Assembly: GCA_001787035.1 (NCBI GenBank)
Contig: MFUY01000007.1
Coordinates: forward strand, 22,337 to 33,301
DNA from: Candidatus Nomurabacteria bacterium RIFCSPLOWO2_01_FULL_41_12
GTDB lineage: Bacteria; Patescibacteriota; Minisyncoccia; Phycocordibacterales; UBA9973
Reading direction: 5' to 3'
Length of the DNA: 10,965 nt
Shown: one piece after another, positions 4,904-10,965 of the stretch
Position numbering within the stretch: position 1 is the first letter of the stretch
Layout of the letters: every line of letters begins with the position of its first letter
Notes under the pieces: generated by a model
What the model saw: only the letters and a program-made list of their open reading frames with translations
Told to the model about the DNA's origin: nothing
Databases searched by the model: none
Program-made: the position numbers and the translations under genes

Positions 4904-5812
4904 TTATTTTGGAGCTTGAGATTGCATTTTTTGATAACTCGCTAAAACAGAATCAATATAAGGCCCGCTGCAGCCGAGACCTCTAATTTTATTCTGGTCA
5001 AGTTCCTGCTCTATAAATAAGCCAAGCGTTCCGTAAAAGTATATCTGGCTTGCGTATTTGCTCGGATTATCCCTGCTGGGAGCTTTAAAAAATGGAGATT
5101 CCGGGTTACTTTCATCCAGCTCTGAAACTCGGCTCAAGGAACATGATATATACTGGAGAGCTAATTTTTTGCCGGAAACATCAACCAGGGTACTGTCCTC
5201 CGTGTACGATAACTTGAAATTACAAGTATTTTGATCTTTAACATTTTCTTTCGTAATTTGGAAAAGTGTTGGGAATAAAGCGTCTTTTAAAACACCTTTG
5301 GCCTCCTCGCAGCGGATCGCGCTATTACCCAAACAAGCTAAAACCGCGTTATTTTGGTATGAGAGAGGATTTTTGGGGTCCGGAGCTGTACTATTTCCGC
5401 AATCTTTAACTGAATCGGCTTTTTTTACTACTGTATTATTTTCCGCTGGGGCCTTGTCAGTACTAAAAATTTTCTCAAGACCAAAAGAAGGAACGGAAAA
5501 TCCTTGTAAATTAGCCATGGCAGAATTCCAAAAATCATTTATTTGCGTCCTAAAAAGTCCAAAGACAGCAAAACAAAATAAAATAACAGCAACCCAGATT
5601 AGGAGAGTTCTCATCCAAGACGAAGAGGATGTCGCTTTTACAGTAAGAGGACTTTGTGAGAAGCTCTGCATTGGGATAACTACTCTGAATGCCTCGCCCA
5701 AATCGGCCTCGCTCCATCCACCACCCTCTCCAAGCGTTGTGCGAATTTCTTCGCGCGTGCGCCCTTTGGCAAATTCTCCTCGTATATATGCTATAAGTTC
5801 TGGTGTAATCAT
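4904..5812 (-). CDS. Cys-rich membrane protein with a CPR-type N-terminal module
   Basis: 302 residues from the ATG at 5812; function not recognised. Residues 1-46 form a small helical module (MITPELIAYIRGEFAKGRTR ... GGWSEADLGEAF) of a kind I associate with Parcubacteria membrane proteins. A single membrane segment lies at about 66-87. The outer part (about 90-302) has six Cys (138, 160, 168, 197, 224, 281), enough for three disulfides, and a stretch NNAVLACLGNSAIRCEEAKG. A 56-residue N-terminal extension is open, but it overlaps lemA and repeat copy B in a different frame, so it was rejected. The gene lies between lemA and htpX, suggesting a role in the same envelope process. Partner or substrate status is inference. 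Confidence 0.8.
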   Translation of the reverse strand: MITPELIAYIRGEFAKGRTREEIRTTLGEGGGWSEADLGEAFRVVIPMQSFSQSPLTVKATSSSSWMRTLLIWVAVILFCFAVFGLFRTQINDFWNSAMANLQGFSVPSFGLEKIFSTDKAPAENNTVVKKADSVKDCGNSTAPDPKNPLSYQNNAVLACLGNSAIRCEEAKGVLKDALFPTLFQITKENVKDQNTCNFKLSYTEDSTLVDVSGKKLALQYISCSLSRVSELDESNPESPFFKAPSRDNPSKYASQIYFYGTLGLFIEQELDQNKIRGLGCSGPYIDSVLASYQKMQSQAPK

Positions 5813-5822
5813 AAATTTTTTT

Positions 5823-5860
5823 AAGGACGGTCCTTTAGACTTTCCCCAAGGACCGTGCTT
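5823..5860 (+). repeat. Dispersed palindromic element, copy B
   Basis: 38 nt, AAGGACGGTCCTT, the spacer TAGACTTTCCCC and AAGGACCGTGCTT on plus, so it lies in the opposite orientation to copies A and C relative to transcription. The arms pair at 12 of 13 positions. It starts 7 nt after the lemA stop and lies just before the Cys-rich gene. No T-tail follows on the minus strand. Confidence 0.85.
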
Positions 5861-5867
5861 GTTAAAA

Positions 5868-6419
5868 CTAAAATTTGACTTCCACAGGATTTTGGGCGGC
5901 ATCATTATCCGCCAGGTCGAAAAACTCTTTTTTGGAAAAACCAAACATATTTGCCAAAATATTCGAAGGGAAAGATTCAATTTTTATATTCAAATCTCGG
6001 ACGTTCGCATTATAAAACCGGCGCGCGGCTTGAATCTTATTTTCGGTGTCGGAAAGTTCTCTTTGCAATTCTAAAAAGTTGGTATTGGCTTTTAGGTCAG
6101 GATAAGCCTCTGCTAGAGCAAAAATTGATTTAAGCGCTCCAGAGAGCATATTTTCAGCTTCCGCGTGCATTTTGGTCGGACCAGATGCCCCCATGGCCAT
6201 GCTTCTCCATTTGGTCACATTTTCAAAAGCCGAGCTTTCATGCGTGGCATAGCCCTTCACGGTAGCAACAAGGTTCGGTATCAGATCATATCGACGCTTC
6301 AACTGTACCTCTATATCCGCCCAAGCTTCCAAGGCCTGATTGACGAGCGAAACAAGGCTATTGTAGACAAAAACTGCCCATAAAATTAAAATTCCTAAAA
6401 TTATTAAAATATACTTCAT
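5868..6419 (-). CDS. lemA: LemA family protein
   Basis: 183 residues, typical length. An N-terminal membrane anchor (about 3-20) precedes the LemA helical bundle. Conserved blocks are LKRRYDLIPNLVATVKGYA (40-58), AYPDLKANTNFLELQREL (105-122), ENKIQAARRFYN (126-137) and FPSNILANMFGF (150-161). The molecular role of LemA is not established; its usual gene neighbours include htpX, as seen here two genes on. The ATG at 6419 is 7 nt after a perfect TATAAT, so the mRNA is predicted to be leaderless. Confidence 0.95.
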   Translation of the reverse strand: MKYILIILGILILWAVFVYNSLVSLVNQALEAWADIEVQLKRRYDLIPNLVATVKGYATHESSAFENVTKWRSMAMGASGPTKMHAEAENMLSGALKSIFALAEAYPDLKANTNFLELQRELSDTENKIQAARRFYNANVRDLNIKIESFPSNILANMFGFSKKEFFDLADNDAAQNPVEVKF

Positions 6420-6426
6420 ACCCTAT

Positions 6427-6432
6427 ATTATA
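6427..6432 (-). promoter_or_regulatory. -10 box of lemA (leaderless)
   Basis: Perfect TATAAT on the minus strand within GTGTATAAT, 7 nt before the ATG. The same GTGTATAAT string precedes the HTH gene. TTTTGT is the -35 candidate at 17-nt spacing and TTGTAT at 15 nt; neither is strong. Confidence 0.65.
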
Positions 6433-6462
6433 CACTAGAAGTCAAAAATACAAAATCAAGAC

Positions 6463-6501
6463 AAGAACGGTCTTTGGGGAAAAGTCTAAAGGACCGTCCT
6501 T
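6463..6501 (-). repeat. Dispersed palindromic element, copy C
   Basis: 39 nt. Read on minus it is AAGGACGGTCCTT, the spacer TAGACTTTTCCCC and AAAGACCGTTCTT. The arms pair at 12 of 13 positions with one G-U. It begins 3 nt after the secF stop and lies upstream of the lemA promoter. It has the same orientation as copy A and differs from it at only a few positions. Confidence 0.85.
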
Positions 6502-6504
6502 GAA

Positions 6505-7425
6505 TTATTTTTTGTTCTGCCATTCTTCTACCAATACTAATAATGGTGATGCCAGGAAAATTGAAGAATAGGTCCCAAAAAACATGCCGGTGGTCAGCAT
6601 AAGGGCAAAATATTTAGTGGTAACCGGACCAAAGAAAAACAAAGCTAGAAGCACAAGAATCACTGTGAAGGAAGTGCTGATGGACCGGACATACGATTGC
6701 TCCAAGCTTAACCCCACTATTTCAGCAAAATTTATCTTGGCTGTTGTCTGATTTTTTAAATTTTCCCGGATGCGGTCAAAAATAACTATCGTGTCGGAAA
6801 CGGAAAGTCCAAGTATGGTGAGGACGGCGACAACGAAAAGCGTGTCTAACTCCGCGCCATAGTAATGCGAAAGAACGACGAACAGCCCGATCGGTATGGC
6901 AACATCATGAAGTAAAGTGACGATAGCTATCAAACCATATCGCCAGGAAGCTACGCCCTGGCGACCCAGGGCGGAGGGGCGGGAAACTTTCCGGAAAGAA
7001 AAAGCGATAAAACAGATGATGGCAAGAGAAATCAAGACAATGGCAACAATCGCCTTTCTTGTAAGCTCTCGCCCCACGGAGGGACCGATAGAATTAAAAT
7101 TTGTCTCCGTGAGCGCATTTGCCCCATCTTGAGAGAGCGTCTTCAAAAGCGATGTGTGTTCGGAGTCGTTTAAAGACCTGGATTTTACTATATAACCCAA
7201 CTCGCCTGTTGGCTGAAGAAGAATCGCGCCAAGATTCAAAGCTGCAAGATTTTTACTCAGACTTTCCGGAGCCGGACGCTCGGTCTTATAAACAATCTCC
7301 GAGAGTGCCCCGCCCTTGAAATCAATCCCGATATTTAATCCAAAAACAAATAAGGAAGATATTGAAAGCAGGACTAATGCCATCGAGATGATAATAAATA
7401 TTTTTTTGTATTTGATGATAAACAT
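6505..7425 (-). CDS. secF: Protein translocase subunit SecF
   Basis: 306 residues. Together with SecD it uses the proton-motive force to pull exported proteins out of the SecYEG channel. TM1 is at about 9-29. The family motif GIDFKGG is at 33-39, SIGPSVGREL at 112-121 and SVSDTIVIFDRIREN at 208-222 in TM4, followed by TM5-TM6. The ATG at 7425 was chosen because it gives the usual short N-terminus and lies 4 nt after the secD stop; a longer open start (7491) would overlap secD. A cytoplasmic loop at about 146-161 is longer than usual, with SALGRQG encoded by a GC-rich palindrome. Confidence 0.97.
   Translation of the reverse strand: MFIIKYKKIFIIISMALVLLSISSLFVFGLNIGIDFKGGALSEIVYKTERPAPESLSKNLAALNLGAILLQPTGELGYIVKSRSLNDSEHTSLLKTLSQDGANALTETNFNSIGPSVGRELTRKAIVAIVLISLAIICFIAFSFRKVSRPSALGRQGVASWRYGLIAIVTLLHDVAIPIGLFVVLSHYYGAELDTLFVVAVLTILGLSVSDTIVIFDRIRENLKNQTTAKINFAEIVGLSLEQSYVRSISTSFTVILVLLALFFFGPVTTKYFALMLTTGMFFGTYSSIFLASPLLVLVEEWQNKK
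6954..6973. repeat. GC-rich palindrome inside secF
   Basis: GCCCTGG (6955-6961), loop CGAC, CCAGGGC (6966-6972), extended by C6954-G6973 to an 8-bp perfect stem. It lies in frame in the secF cytoplasmic loop between TM2 and TM3 and encodes part of SALGRQG. The local GC content stands out from the surrounding gene. Confidence 0.7.
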
Positions 7426-7429
7426 AATT

Positions 7430-8803
7430 TTAGACCCTAGTAATTCCAGAGCTGAATAAAAATCGGGCGACCTTCCCCTCTCCGAGGACAATAAGCGTTG
7501 AAAGAAAAATTCGGGTGATTGTAATGGCGGAAAACATAGATACGATTACCCCCATGCCAAGCGTTAATGCGAAACCCTTGATTAAAGAAGTGCCAAACCA
7601 AAATAGGATCAGGGCGGTAATAAGATTAGAGGTATTTGAATCTCGAATAGAAAGCCAGGCGCGGGAAAAACCAAGTTTTACCGCTTCTTCAATTGTGCGG
7701 CCAGAGCGCAATTCCTCTTTTACCCGCTCAAAGATAAGCACATTGGCGTCAACGGCTATACCCATAGAAATTATAAATCCGGCAATACCGGCGGCTGTCA
7801 GGGTTACCGGCAAGAGCTTAAAGAGCGCCAATATTATCGCAACAAAAATAGAAAGGGAGAGGACGGCGACCAACCCCGGTAGTCGGTACCAAAGGATTAA
7901 GAAAAGAGCCACTAATATAAAGCCTATGATTGCGGCTTTAACCCCGGCGGCGATGGCGGACTCCCCTAAAGTAGCCCCGATAGTTTGCGTGGAAAGAAGC
8001 GCTATCGGCACCGGCAGAGCGCCTGAATTTAATCTGCCTACCAATAGTTTGGCTTCAGCTGGATTAAAATTGCCGGAGATGACGGCCTGACCGTTAGGAA
8101 TTTCTTCGCGAACCACTGGAGTAGATACCGGCGCGCCGTCAAGATAAATCGCAACCATTTTTCCAACATTTTCTTTCGTAATTTGCGCGAAAAGCTTCGT
8201 ACCTACATCGTCAAACTGCAAACTTACACTCGGTTCACGAGTATTTATATCAAATTCCAAAATTGCCCTCTTTAAATATCTACCGGTTAATTCTGTTGCC
8301 TGAAATTGAGAACCTAAGTCTAAACTTACTTTGCCGTCCTTGCCCACTGTGGCAGATTGTTCGGCGCCTTGTGGAGCTTGTATTTTAAATTCTAGAAGCG
8401 GAGTCTGGCCGATCATATCTATCGCTTTTTTTATATCGGTTACACCCGGAAGATCAACTATCAGCCTCTCTTCCCCGGCCAAAGATAATGAGGTAAATCC
8501 GCCTCCTTGTACTTGAACTATCGGCTCAGAAACTCCAAAAAGATTCACTCTGCGTTCGATAACATCGCGAAGCGCATCCATTGAGCTCCCAACTTCGCCG
8601 GACTGCACAGCGCTCACGTCAGCTTTATATATCAGGTGGCTACCTCCAGAGAGATCAAGACCCATGCGAAAAGGAAATTTCTGAAAGAAGGATTTTTGAG
8701 CTTCAAAATTTTTGTTTAACTTGGGCTCGGTTTTAAAGACAAAAAAAGCCACTCCGGCACCTAAAATCAAAATTATTATCGATAAAATAATTCGTTTAAA
8801 CAT
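7430..8803 (-). CDS. secD: Protein translocase subunit SecD
   Basis: 457 residues, in the short SecD size class. TM1 is at about 4-22. The first periplasmic domain starts with FRMGLDLSGGSHLIYKAD (45-62), then IERRVNLFGVSEPIVQV (82-98) and VDLPGV (116-121). The P1 head insertion is about 135-235. TM2-TM6 follow, with the proton-path motif GIAVDANVLIFERVKEEL at 348-365. secF follows after 4 nt, so the two are translated as a pair. A promoter with a short leader lies upstream, so secDF can be expressed apart from the PAP2 gene. Confidence 0.97.
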   Translation of the reverse strand: MFKRIILSIIILILGAGVAFFVFKTEPKLNKNFEAQKSFFQKFPFRMGLDLSGGSHLIYKADVSAVQSGEVGSSMDALRDVIERRVNLFGVSEPIVQVQGGGFTSLSLAGEERLIVDLPGVTDIKKAIDMIGQTPLLEFKIQAPQGAEQSATVGKDGKVSLDLGSQFQATELTGRYLKRAILEFDINTREPSVSLQFDDVGTKLFAQITKENVGKMVAIYLDGAPVSTPVVREEIPNGQAVISGNFNPAEAKLLVGRLNSGALPVPIALLSTQTIGATLGESAIAAGVKAAIIGFILVALFLILWYRLPGLVAVLSLSIFVAIILALFKLLPVTLTAAGIAGFIISMGIAVDANVLIFERVKEELRSGRTIEEAVKLGFSRAWLSIRDSNTSNLITALILFWFGTSLIKGFALTLGMGVIVSMFSAITITRIFLSTLIVLGEGKVARFLFSSGITRV

Positions 8804-8817
8804 AAAAAGATATGGCT

Positions 8818-8846
8818 ATTCTATACCCCTACACTTAAAAAGTCAA
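8818..8846 (-). promoter_or_regulatory. Promoter of secD-secF
   Basis: TTGACT (8841-8846), a 17-nt spacer and TAGAAT (8818-8823) on minus, five of six matches in each box. The -10 box is 14 nt from the secD ATG, leaving a leader of about 7 nt and no room for a Shine-Dalgarno site. The -35 box is in the loop of the inverted repeat at 8822-8894. Confidence 0.7.
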
Positions 8847-8894
8847 AAAATATAGAATAAACCTTGTTAAAAATGAATTAAGTGTGGGGGTATA
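8822..8894 (-). repeat. Inverted repeat between the PAP2 gene and secD
   Basis: 17-nt arms 8822-8838 and 8878-8894 pair at 16 of 17 positions (TATACCCC-T-ACACTTAA and its complement), with a 39-nt loop. The distal arm is made of the last PAP2 codons and its stop. The proximal arm overlaps the secD promoter spacer and -10 box. No T-tail follows. Confidence 0.75.
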
Positions 8895-9375
8895 CATTTT
8901 TTATAAAATAAGCAACCAGGGTGCCCAAGATCAATCCGCCCAAAATATCAATTGGGAAATGCACCCCGGCGATGATGCGCGATAGACCTATCAAAAGAGC
9001 GAAAAAGATAAATATATATCCTACTTTTTTATTCAGAAAGAAAAGTGAAATAGCTAAAGCCATGAAAAAAGCAGAGTGGCTTGATGGAAAGGAATAGCCA
9101 GTTTCAGAAAAGAGTGCGGGAATACCCGAAAGTTCTATGAACGGGCGATCTGTGTGAATTAAAATTTTTAATATTTTTGATATGAAATAAGCTAAGAAAC
9201 CAGAAAAAAATACTAAGAAAAATTTCCGCCAATTTTTGCGATAAAGAAATAAAAATAATCCAGCCAATAAAATTACAAAATAAGGAAAATAAACAGCAAA
9301 AAAAACAACTATCTGGTCAAGTAGTTCCGATTTGTGAGCTAGATTATAAAAAAAGAAAAAAATTGTTTCGTTCAT
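8878..9375 (-). CDS. PAP2 family membrane phosphatase (undecaprenyl-diphosphatase-like)
   Basis: 165 residues with five to six membrane helices. The three acid-phosphatase signatures are present: K70-x6-R77-P78 (KILIHTDRP), PSSH at 97-100 (FPSSHSAFFMA) and SR-x5-H at 132-139 with Asp143 (SRIIAGVHFPIDILGG). His100 and His139 are the expected catalytic residues at the outer membrane face. Small PAP2 proteins of this size often dephosphorylate undecaprenyl diphosphate for peptidoglycan recycling; substrate is not provable here. The ATG overlaps the stop of the upstream gene (ATGA), implying translational coupling. Phe is very abundant at the N-terminus. Confidence 0.93.
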   Translation of the reverse strand: MNETIFFFFYNLAHKSELLDQIVVFFAVYFPYFVILLAGLFLFLYRKNWRKFFLVFFSGFLAYFISKILKILIHTDRPFIELSGIPALFSETGYSFPSSHSAFFMALAISLFFLNKKVGYIFIFFALLIGLSRIIAGVHFPIDILGGLILGTLVAYFIKNVYPHT

Positions 9376-9956
9376 AATTCTATTATTACATACTCGCCTT
9401 CTTTTGGAGTGTATACTGGTAAATTTTCTTTATAATTTTTTAATTCATTTAATGCTTTTTCCCAATTAATATTTGGAGCGTTATAGTCAGAATCCCAATG
9501 ACTGATAACTTTAATATCAAGCAAACCTAGTCCTTTTTGTATCTTGAGACTGCTTAAACCGTAATAATATTTTGATATTATATGAGCACCAGCTGAAGTG
9601 CCTATTAAAACTTTCTCTTTAAAATTTTTATCCCACCAATTGTATTTATTTAGTTCATTCTTTAGCAAAGTTGTAACTCCTCCTTCAAGAAATATTACAT
9701 CTGATTCTTCCACCTGCTGTATAAACTTTTCGGGTTTAGAAATATCAACGGTGATATTTTTTAGATATTGCCTCAATACCTGCTCAATCCCTTCAAATCT
9801 GACTTGCCACTCGTCAATTGGACGAGCAAACATGCAAACCAAAATCCTAATGGGTCTCTCCAACTTAAAATCCTTTATAATTTCGTGACAAAAAGAAGAA
9901 TTCTGAGCATCTGTTGCTTTGCCTAAATATCCTCCATGTAAAATATATTTAGTCAT
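9372..9956 (-). CDS. Peptidase E-like (family S51) protein
   Basis: 194 residues, slightly shorter than E. coli PepE. The nucleophile elbow GTSAGA places Ser121 as the catalytic serine. FLEGGVTTLL (89-98) is the conserved segment preceding it, and His153 in SHWDSD is the likely catalytic His. PepE cleaves Asp-X dipeptides; related S51 proteins include cyanophycinases, so the substrate is open. It begins 5 nt after the folD stop and overlaps the PAP2 gene by 4 nt, forming a tight three-gene unit. Cytoplasmic, no signal peptide. Confidence 0.88.
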   Translation of the reverse strand: MTKYILHGGYLGKATDAQNSSFCHEIIKDFKLERPIRILVCMFARPIDEWQVRFEGIEQVLRQYLKNITVDISKPEKFIQQVEESDVIFLEGGVTTLLKNELNKYNWWDKNFKEKVLIGTSAGAHIISKYYYGLSSLKIQKGLGLLDIKVISHWDSDYNAPNINWEKALNELKNYKENLPVYTPKEGEYVIIEL

Positions 9957-9961
9957 TAGAT

Positions 9962-10822
9962 TTAAGGTCTTAAATTCTTGGCAACTTGTAGCACATTATT
10001 AAGCAGCATCGCGACGGTGACGGGTCCGACGCCCCCGGGCACCGGAGAAACATATAGAGCGACATCTTTGACCGATTCTAAATCAACATCCCCAACAATG
10101 CTTGCCCGTCCCTGTCCGGAAGGAGGACCGCCATTCGACTCTGAAGTGCCAGCATCTATGAGAATAGTTCCCGTCTTTATCATACTACCCGTGATATATT
10201 TTCCCTTGCCTATGCCTGAAATTATAATATCAGCTGCTTTAATGAGCATATCTTTATTCTCCGTCTTACTTGTTATAACAACCGGTTCCAGACCGCGAAA
10301 ACGAAGCAGTGCGGAAACAGGCTTCCCTACCAAAAGTCCCTGCCCCAAAACAACAACTTTCTTATTCTTGAAATTTAACTCAAGTGAATCCAAAATCGCC
10401 ATGCAGGCGAGCGCTGTCGGGAAACCGACAACATTTTCATTATTGTAAAACTTTGCGCTTGCAGCCATTCCTAGACAATCAACGTCTAGATTCGAATCTA
10501 TGCTGTCGAGCACCAACTGCCGGTCTATGTGTTCTGGTAATGGAAGCTGAACTATTATTCCGCACATATTCTTTACTTTATTTAAAACTTTTATTTCTTT
10601 TATCAGATCAACGATAGTTATCGCAGAAGGAAAAGACGCATTGTGAAACTTCATGCCAACCATTTCGGCAGTTTTAGCTTTCATTTTGACATACTGCACT
10701 GAAGCTGGGTCTTCTCCCACTAGTACATCGCAAAAGACAGGCGTAAAAGGGAGCAACGATACTTCACTTTTTACTTTGTCTAAAATTTCCCGACTTAATT
10801 TTTTACCATCTATTATCTGCAT
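9962..10822 (-). CDS. folD: Bifunctional methylenetetrahydrofolate dehydrogenase/cyclohydrolase
   Basis: 286 residues, normal length. It interconverts 5,10-methylene-, methenyl- and 10-formyl-tetrahydrofolate in the cytoplasm, supplying formyl groups for purines and for the initiator Met-tRNA. Active-site residues are Tyr44, Lys48 (YVKMK), Gln92 (IIVQLPLP) and Asp115 (DVDC), with the same spacing as E. coli Tyr50, Lys54, Gln98, Asp121. The cofactor loop reads LGQGLLVGKP (159-168). The C-terminal VSPVPGGVGPVTVAMLL is diagnostic. Residues about 231-241 (GGPPSGQGRAS) are an extra Gly/Pro-rich insertion before VGDVD. First gene of the folD-S51-PAP2 unit, with a -10 box 7 nt before the ATG. Confidence 0.97.
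   Translation of the reverse strand: MQIIDGKKLSREILDKVKSEVSLLPFTPVFCDVLVGEDPASVQYVKMKAKTAEMVGMKFHNASFPSAITIVDLIKEIKVLNKVKNMCGIIVQLPLPEHIDRQLVLDSIDSNLDVDCLGMAASAKFYNNENVVGFPTALACMAILDSLELNFKNKKVVVLGQGLLVGKPVSALLRFRGLEPVVITSKTENKDMLIKAADIIISGIGKGKYITGSMIKTGTILIDAGTSESNGGPPSGQGRASIVGDVDLESVKDVALYVSPVPGGVGPVTVAMLLNNVLQVAKNLRP
10108..10128. repeat. GC-rich imperfect hairpin inside folD
   Basis: GTCC (10108-10111) pairs with GGAC (10125-10128), and TCC (10115-10117) with GGA (10122-10124), around a GGAA loop with a 3-nt bulge on one side. It encodes part of the FolD insertion PPSGQ. Weaker than the secF palindrome. Confidence 0.4.
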
Positions 10823-10829
10823 TTTTTAT

Positions 10830-10835
10830 ATTTTA
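10830..10835 (-). promoter_or_regulatory. -10 box of folD (leaderless)
   Basis: TAAAAT on the minus strand, 5 of 6 matches, exactly 7 nt before the folD ATG. No good -35 is visible. The assignment leans on the same 7-nt spacing seen at three other genes. Confidence 0.5.
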
Positions 10836-10863
10836 CTAGAACCTAGTCCCCAGAACCTAATTC

Positions 10864-10965
10864 TTAGGCTCCCAGAAATTCATTTTCCATTTTATCCCGG
10901 TGCGCAATTCTCGCGTATTTCCGCATGCTCATTAGAATCCCCAAACCCGCAAATTCCGTCAGGAG
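10864..10965 (-). CDS. C-terminus of an unidentified protein (partial, 5' end outside window)
   Basis: An open frame enters from the right edge and runs 33 codons to TAA at 10864-10866. The peptide is helical in character (EFAGLGILMSMRKYARIAHR, then DKMENEFLGA) and GC use is higher than in the AT-rich gap beyond it. It lies 41 nt upstream of folD on the same strand. I do not recognise the family. The frame is short, so the call rests on codon quality and on being the only open frame there. Confidence 0.5.
   Translation of the reverse strand, partial: LLTEFAGLGILMSMRKYARIAHRDKMENEFLGA

Noticed and set aside
5813..5980. 56-residue N-terminal extension of the Cys-rich protein
   Set aside because: It lies in another frame of lemA and crosses repeat copy B; the residues look non-native, and MITPELIAYIRGEF is the expected start of the module.
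5298..6074. 258-residue plus-strand frame
   Set aside because: It is antisense to the Cys-rich gene and lemA, crosses an intergenic repeat and has no recognisable domain.
2087..6501. CRISPR array
   Set aside because: The three repeat copies are kilobases apart, in both orientations, with genes between them; no regular spacers and no cas genes.
7426..7491. 22-residue extension of SecF
   Set aside because: It would overlap secD by about 60 nt and adds polar residues before TM1; the ATG at 7425 lies 4 nt after the secD stop.
7515..8090. 191-residue plus-strand frame opposite secD
   Set aside because: It is the mirror of a strongly conserved secD region and has no membrane or enzyme motifs.
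9978..10448. 156-residue plus-strand frame opposite folD
   Set aside because: Its content is explained as the complement of folD; low-complexity Pro/Ser/Thr sequence.
10838..10868. Direct repeat AGAACCTA (two copies) and CCTAATTCTTAGG hairpin upstream of folD
   Set aside because: Very short, with only two copies in view. It could be a weak terminator or operator, but there is no T-tail and no second locus to support it.

Overview
This window looks like a piece of a Patescibacteria (CPR) genome, most likely from the Parcubacteria side. The signs are small gene-dense single-copy housekeeping genes, 71-74 nt tRNAs without an encoded CCA end, a group I intron inside a tRNA gene, a membrane-protein N-terminal module of a kind I associate with Parcubacteria, and start codons placed directly at promoters. 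TGA is used as a stop (end of the S51 peptidase gene), so the code-25 lineages are unlikely. The lineage call is inference from these traits; no rRNA is present.

Layout. At the left edge lies the Pro/Glu/Ser/Thr-rich C-terminal tail of a plus-strand gene, ending in a perfect bidirectional terminator. Next, on the minus strand, come tRNA-Asp(GUC), a tRNA with anticodon CAU, and a gene for an HTH protein with a LAGLIDADG-like motif. Divergent from that gene, on the plus strand, is the initiator tRNA-Met gene, split after U33 by a 242-nt group I intron whose P1, P2, P3, P4, P7, P8 and P9 elements can be drawn by hand. All remaining genes lie on the minus strand. Read in transcription order from the right edge they are: a 33-residue C-terminus of an unidentified protein, folD, an S51 (peptidase E-like) gene, a PAP2 phosphatase, secD, secF, lemA, a Cys-rich membrane protein, htpX, gatC, gatA, and a membrane-anchored HEPN-like protein that converges on the initiator tRNA.

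How the genes fit together. secD-secF form the accessory part of the Sec translocon. LemA, the Cys-rich protein and HtpX form an envelope quality-control-like group. GatC-GatA are two of the three subunits of the tRNA-dependent amidotransferase (gatB is outside the window). FolD supplies one-carbon folates, including the formyl donor used on the initiator tRNA; that link is metabolic, not shown by the layout.

Regulatory architecture is the most consistent signal. Four genes (HTH, HEPN, lemA, folD) have a -10 hexamer exactly 7 nt before the ATG and gatC has one 8 nt before, which predicts leaderless mRNAs. Every gap of more than about 25 nt between complete co-directional genes downstream of folD (six of six) contains a long inverted repeat starting at or within about 8 nt of the upstream stop codon. 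Three of these hairpins are copies of one 38-39 nt dispersed element. Two GC-rich hairpins also sit inside secF and folD, where they seem to encode small in-frame insertions.
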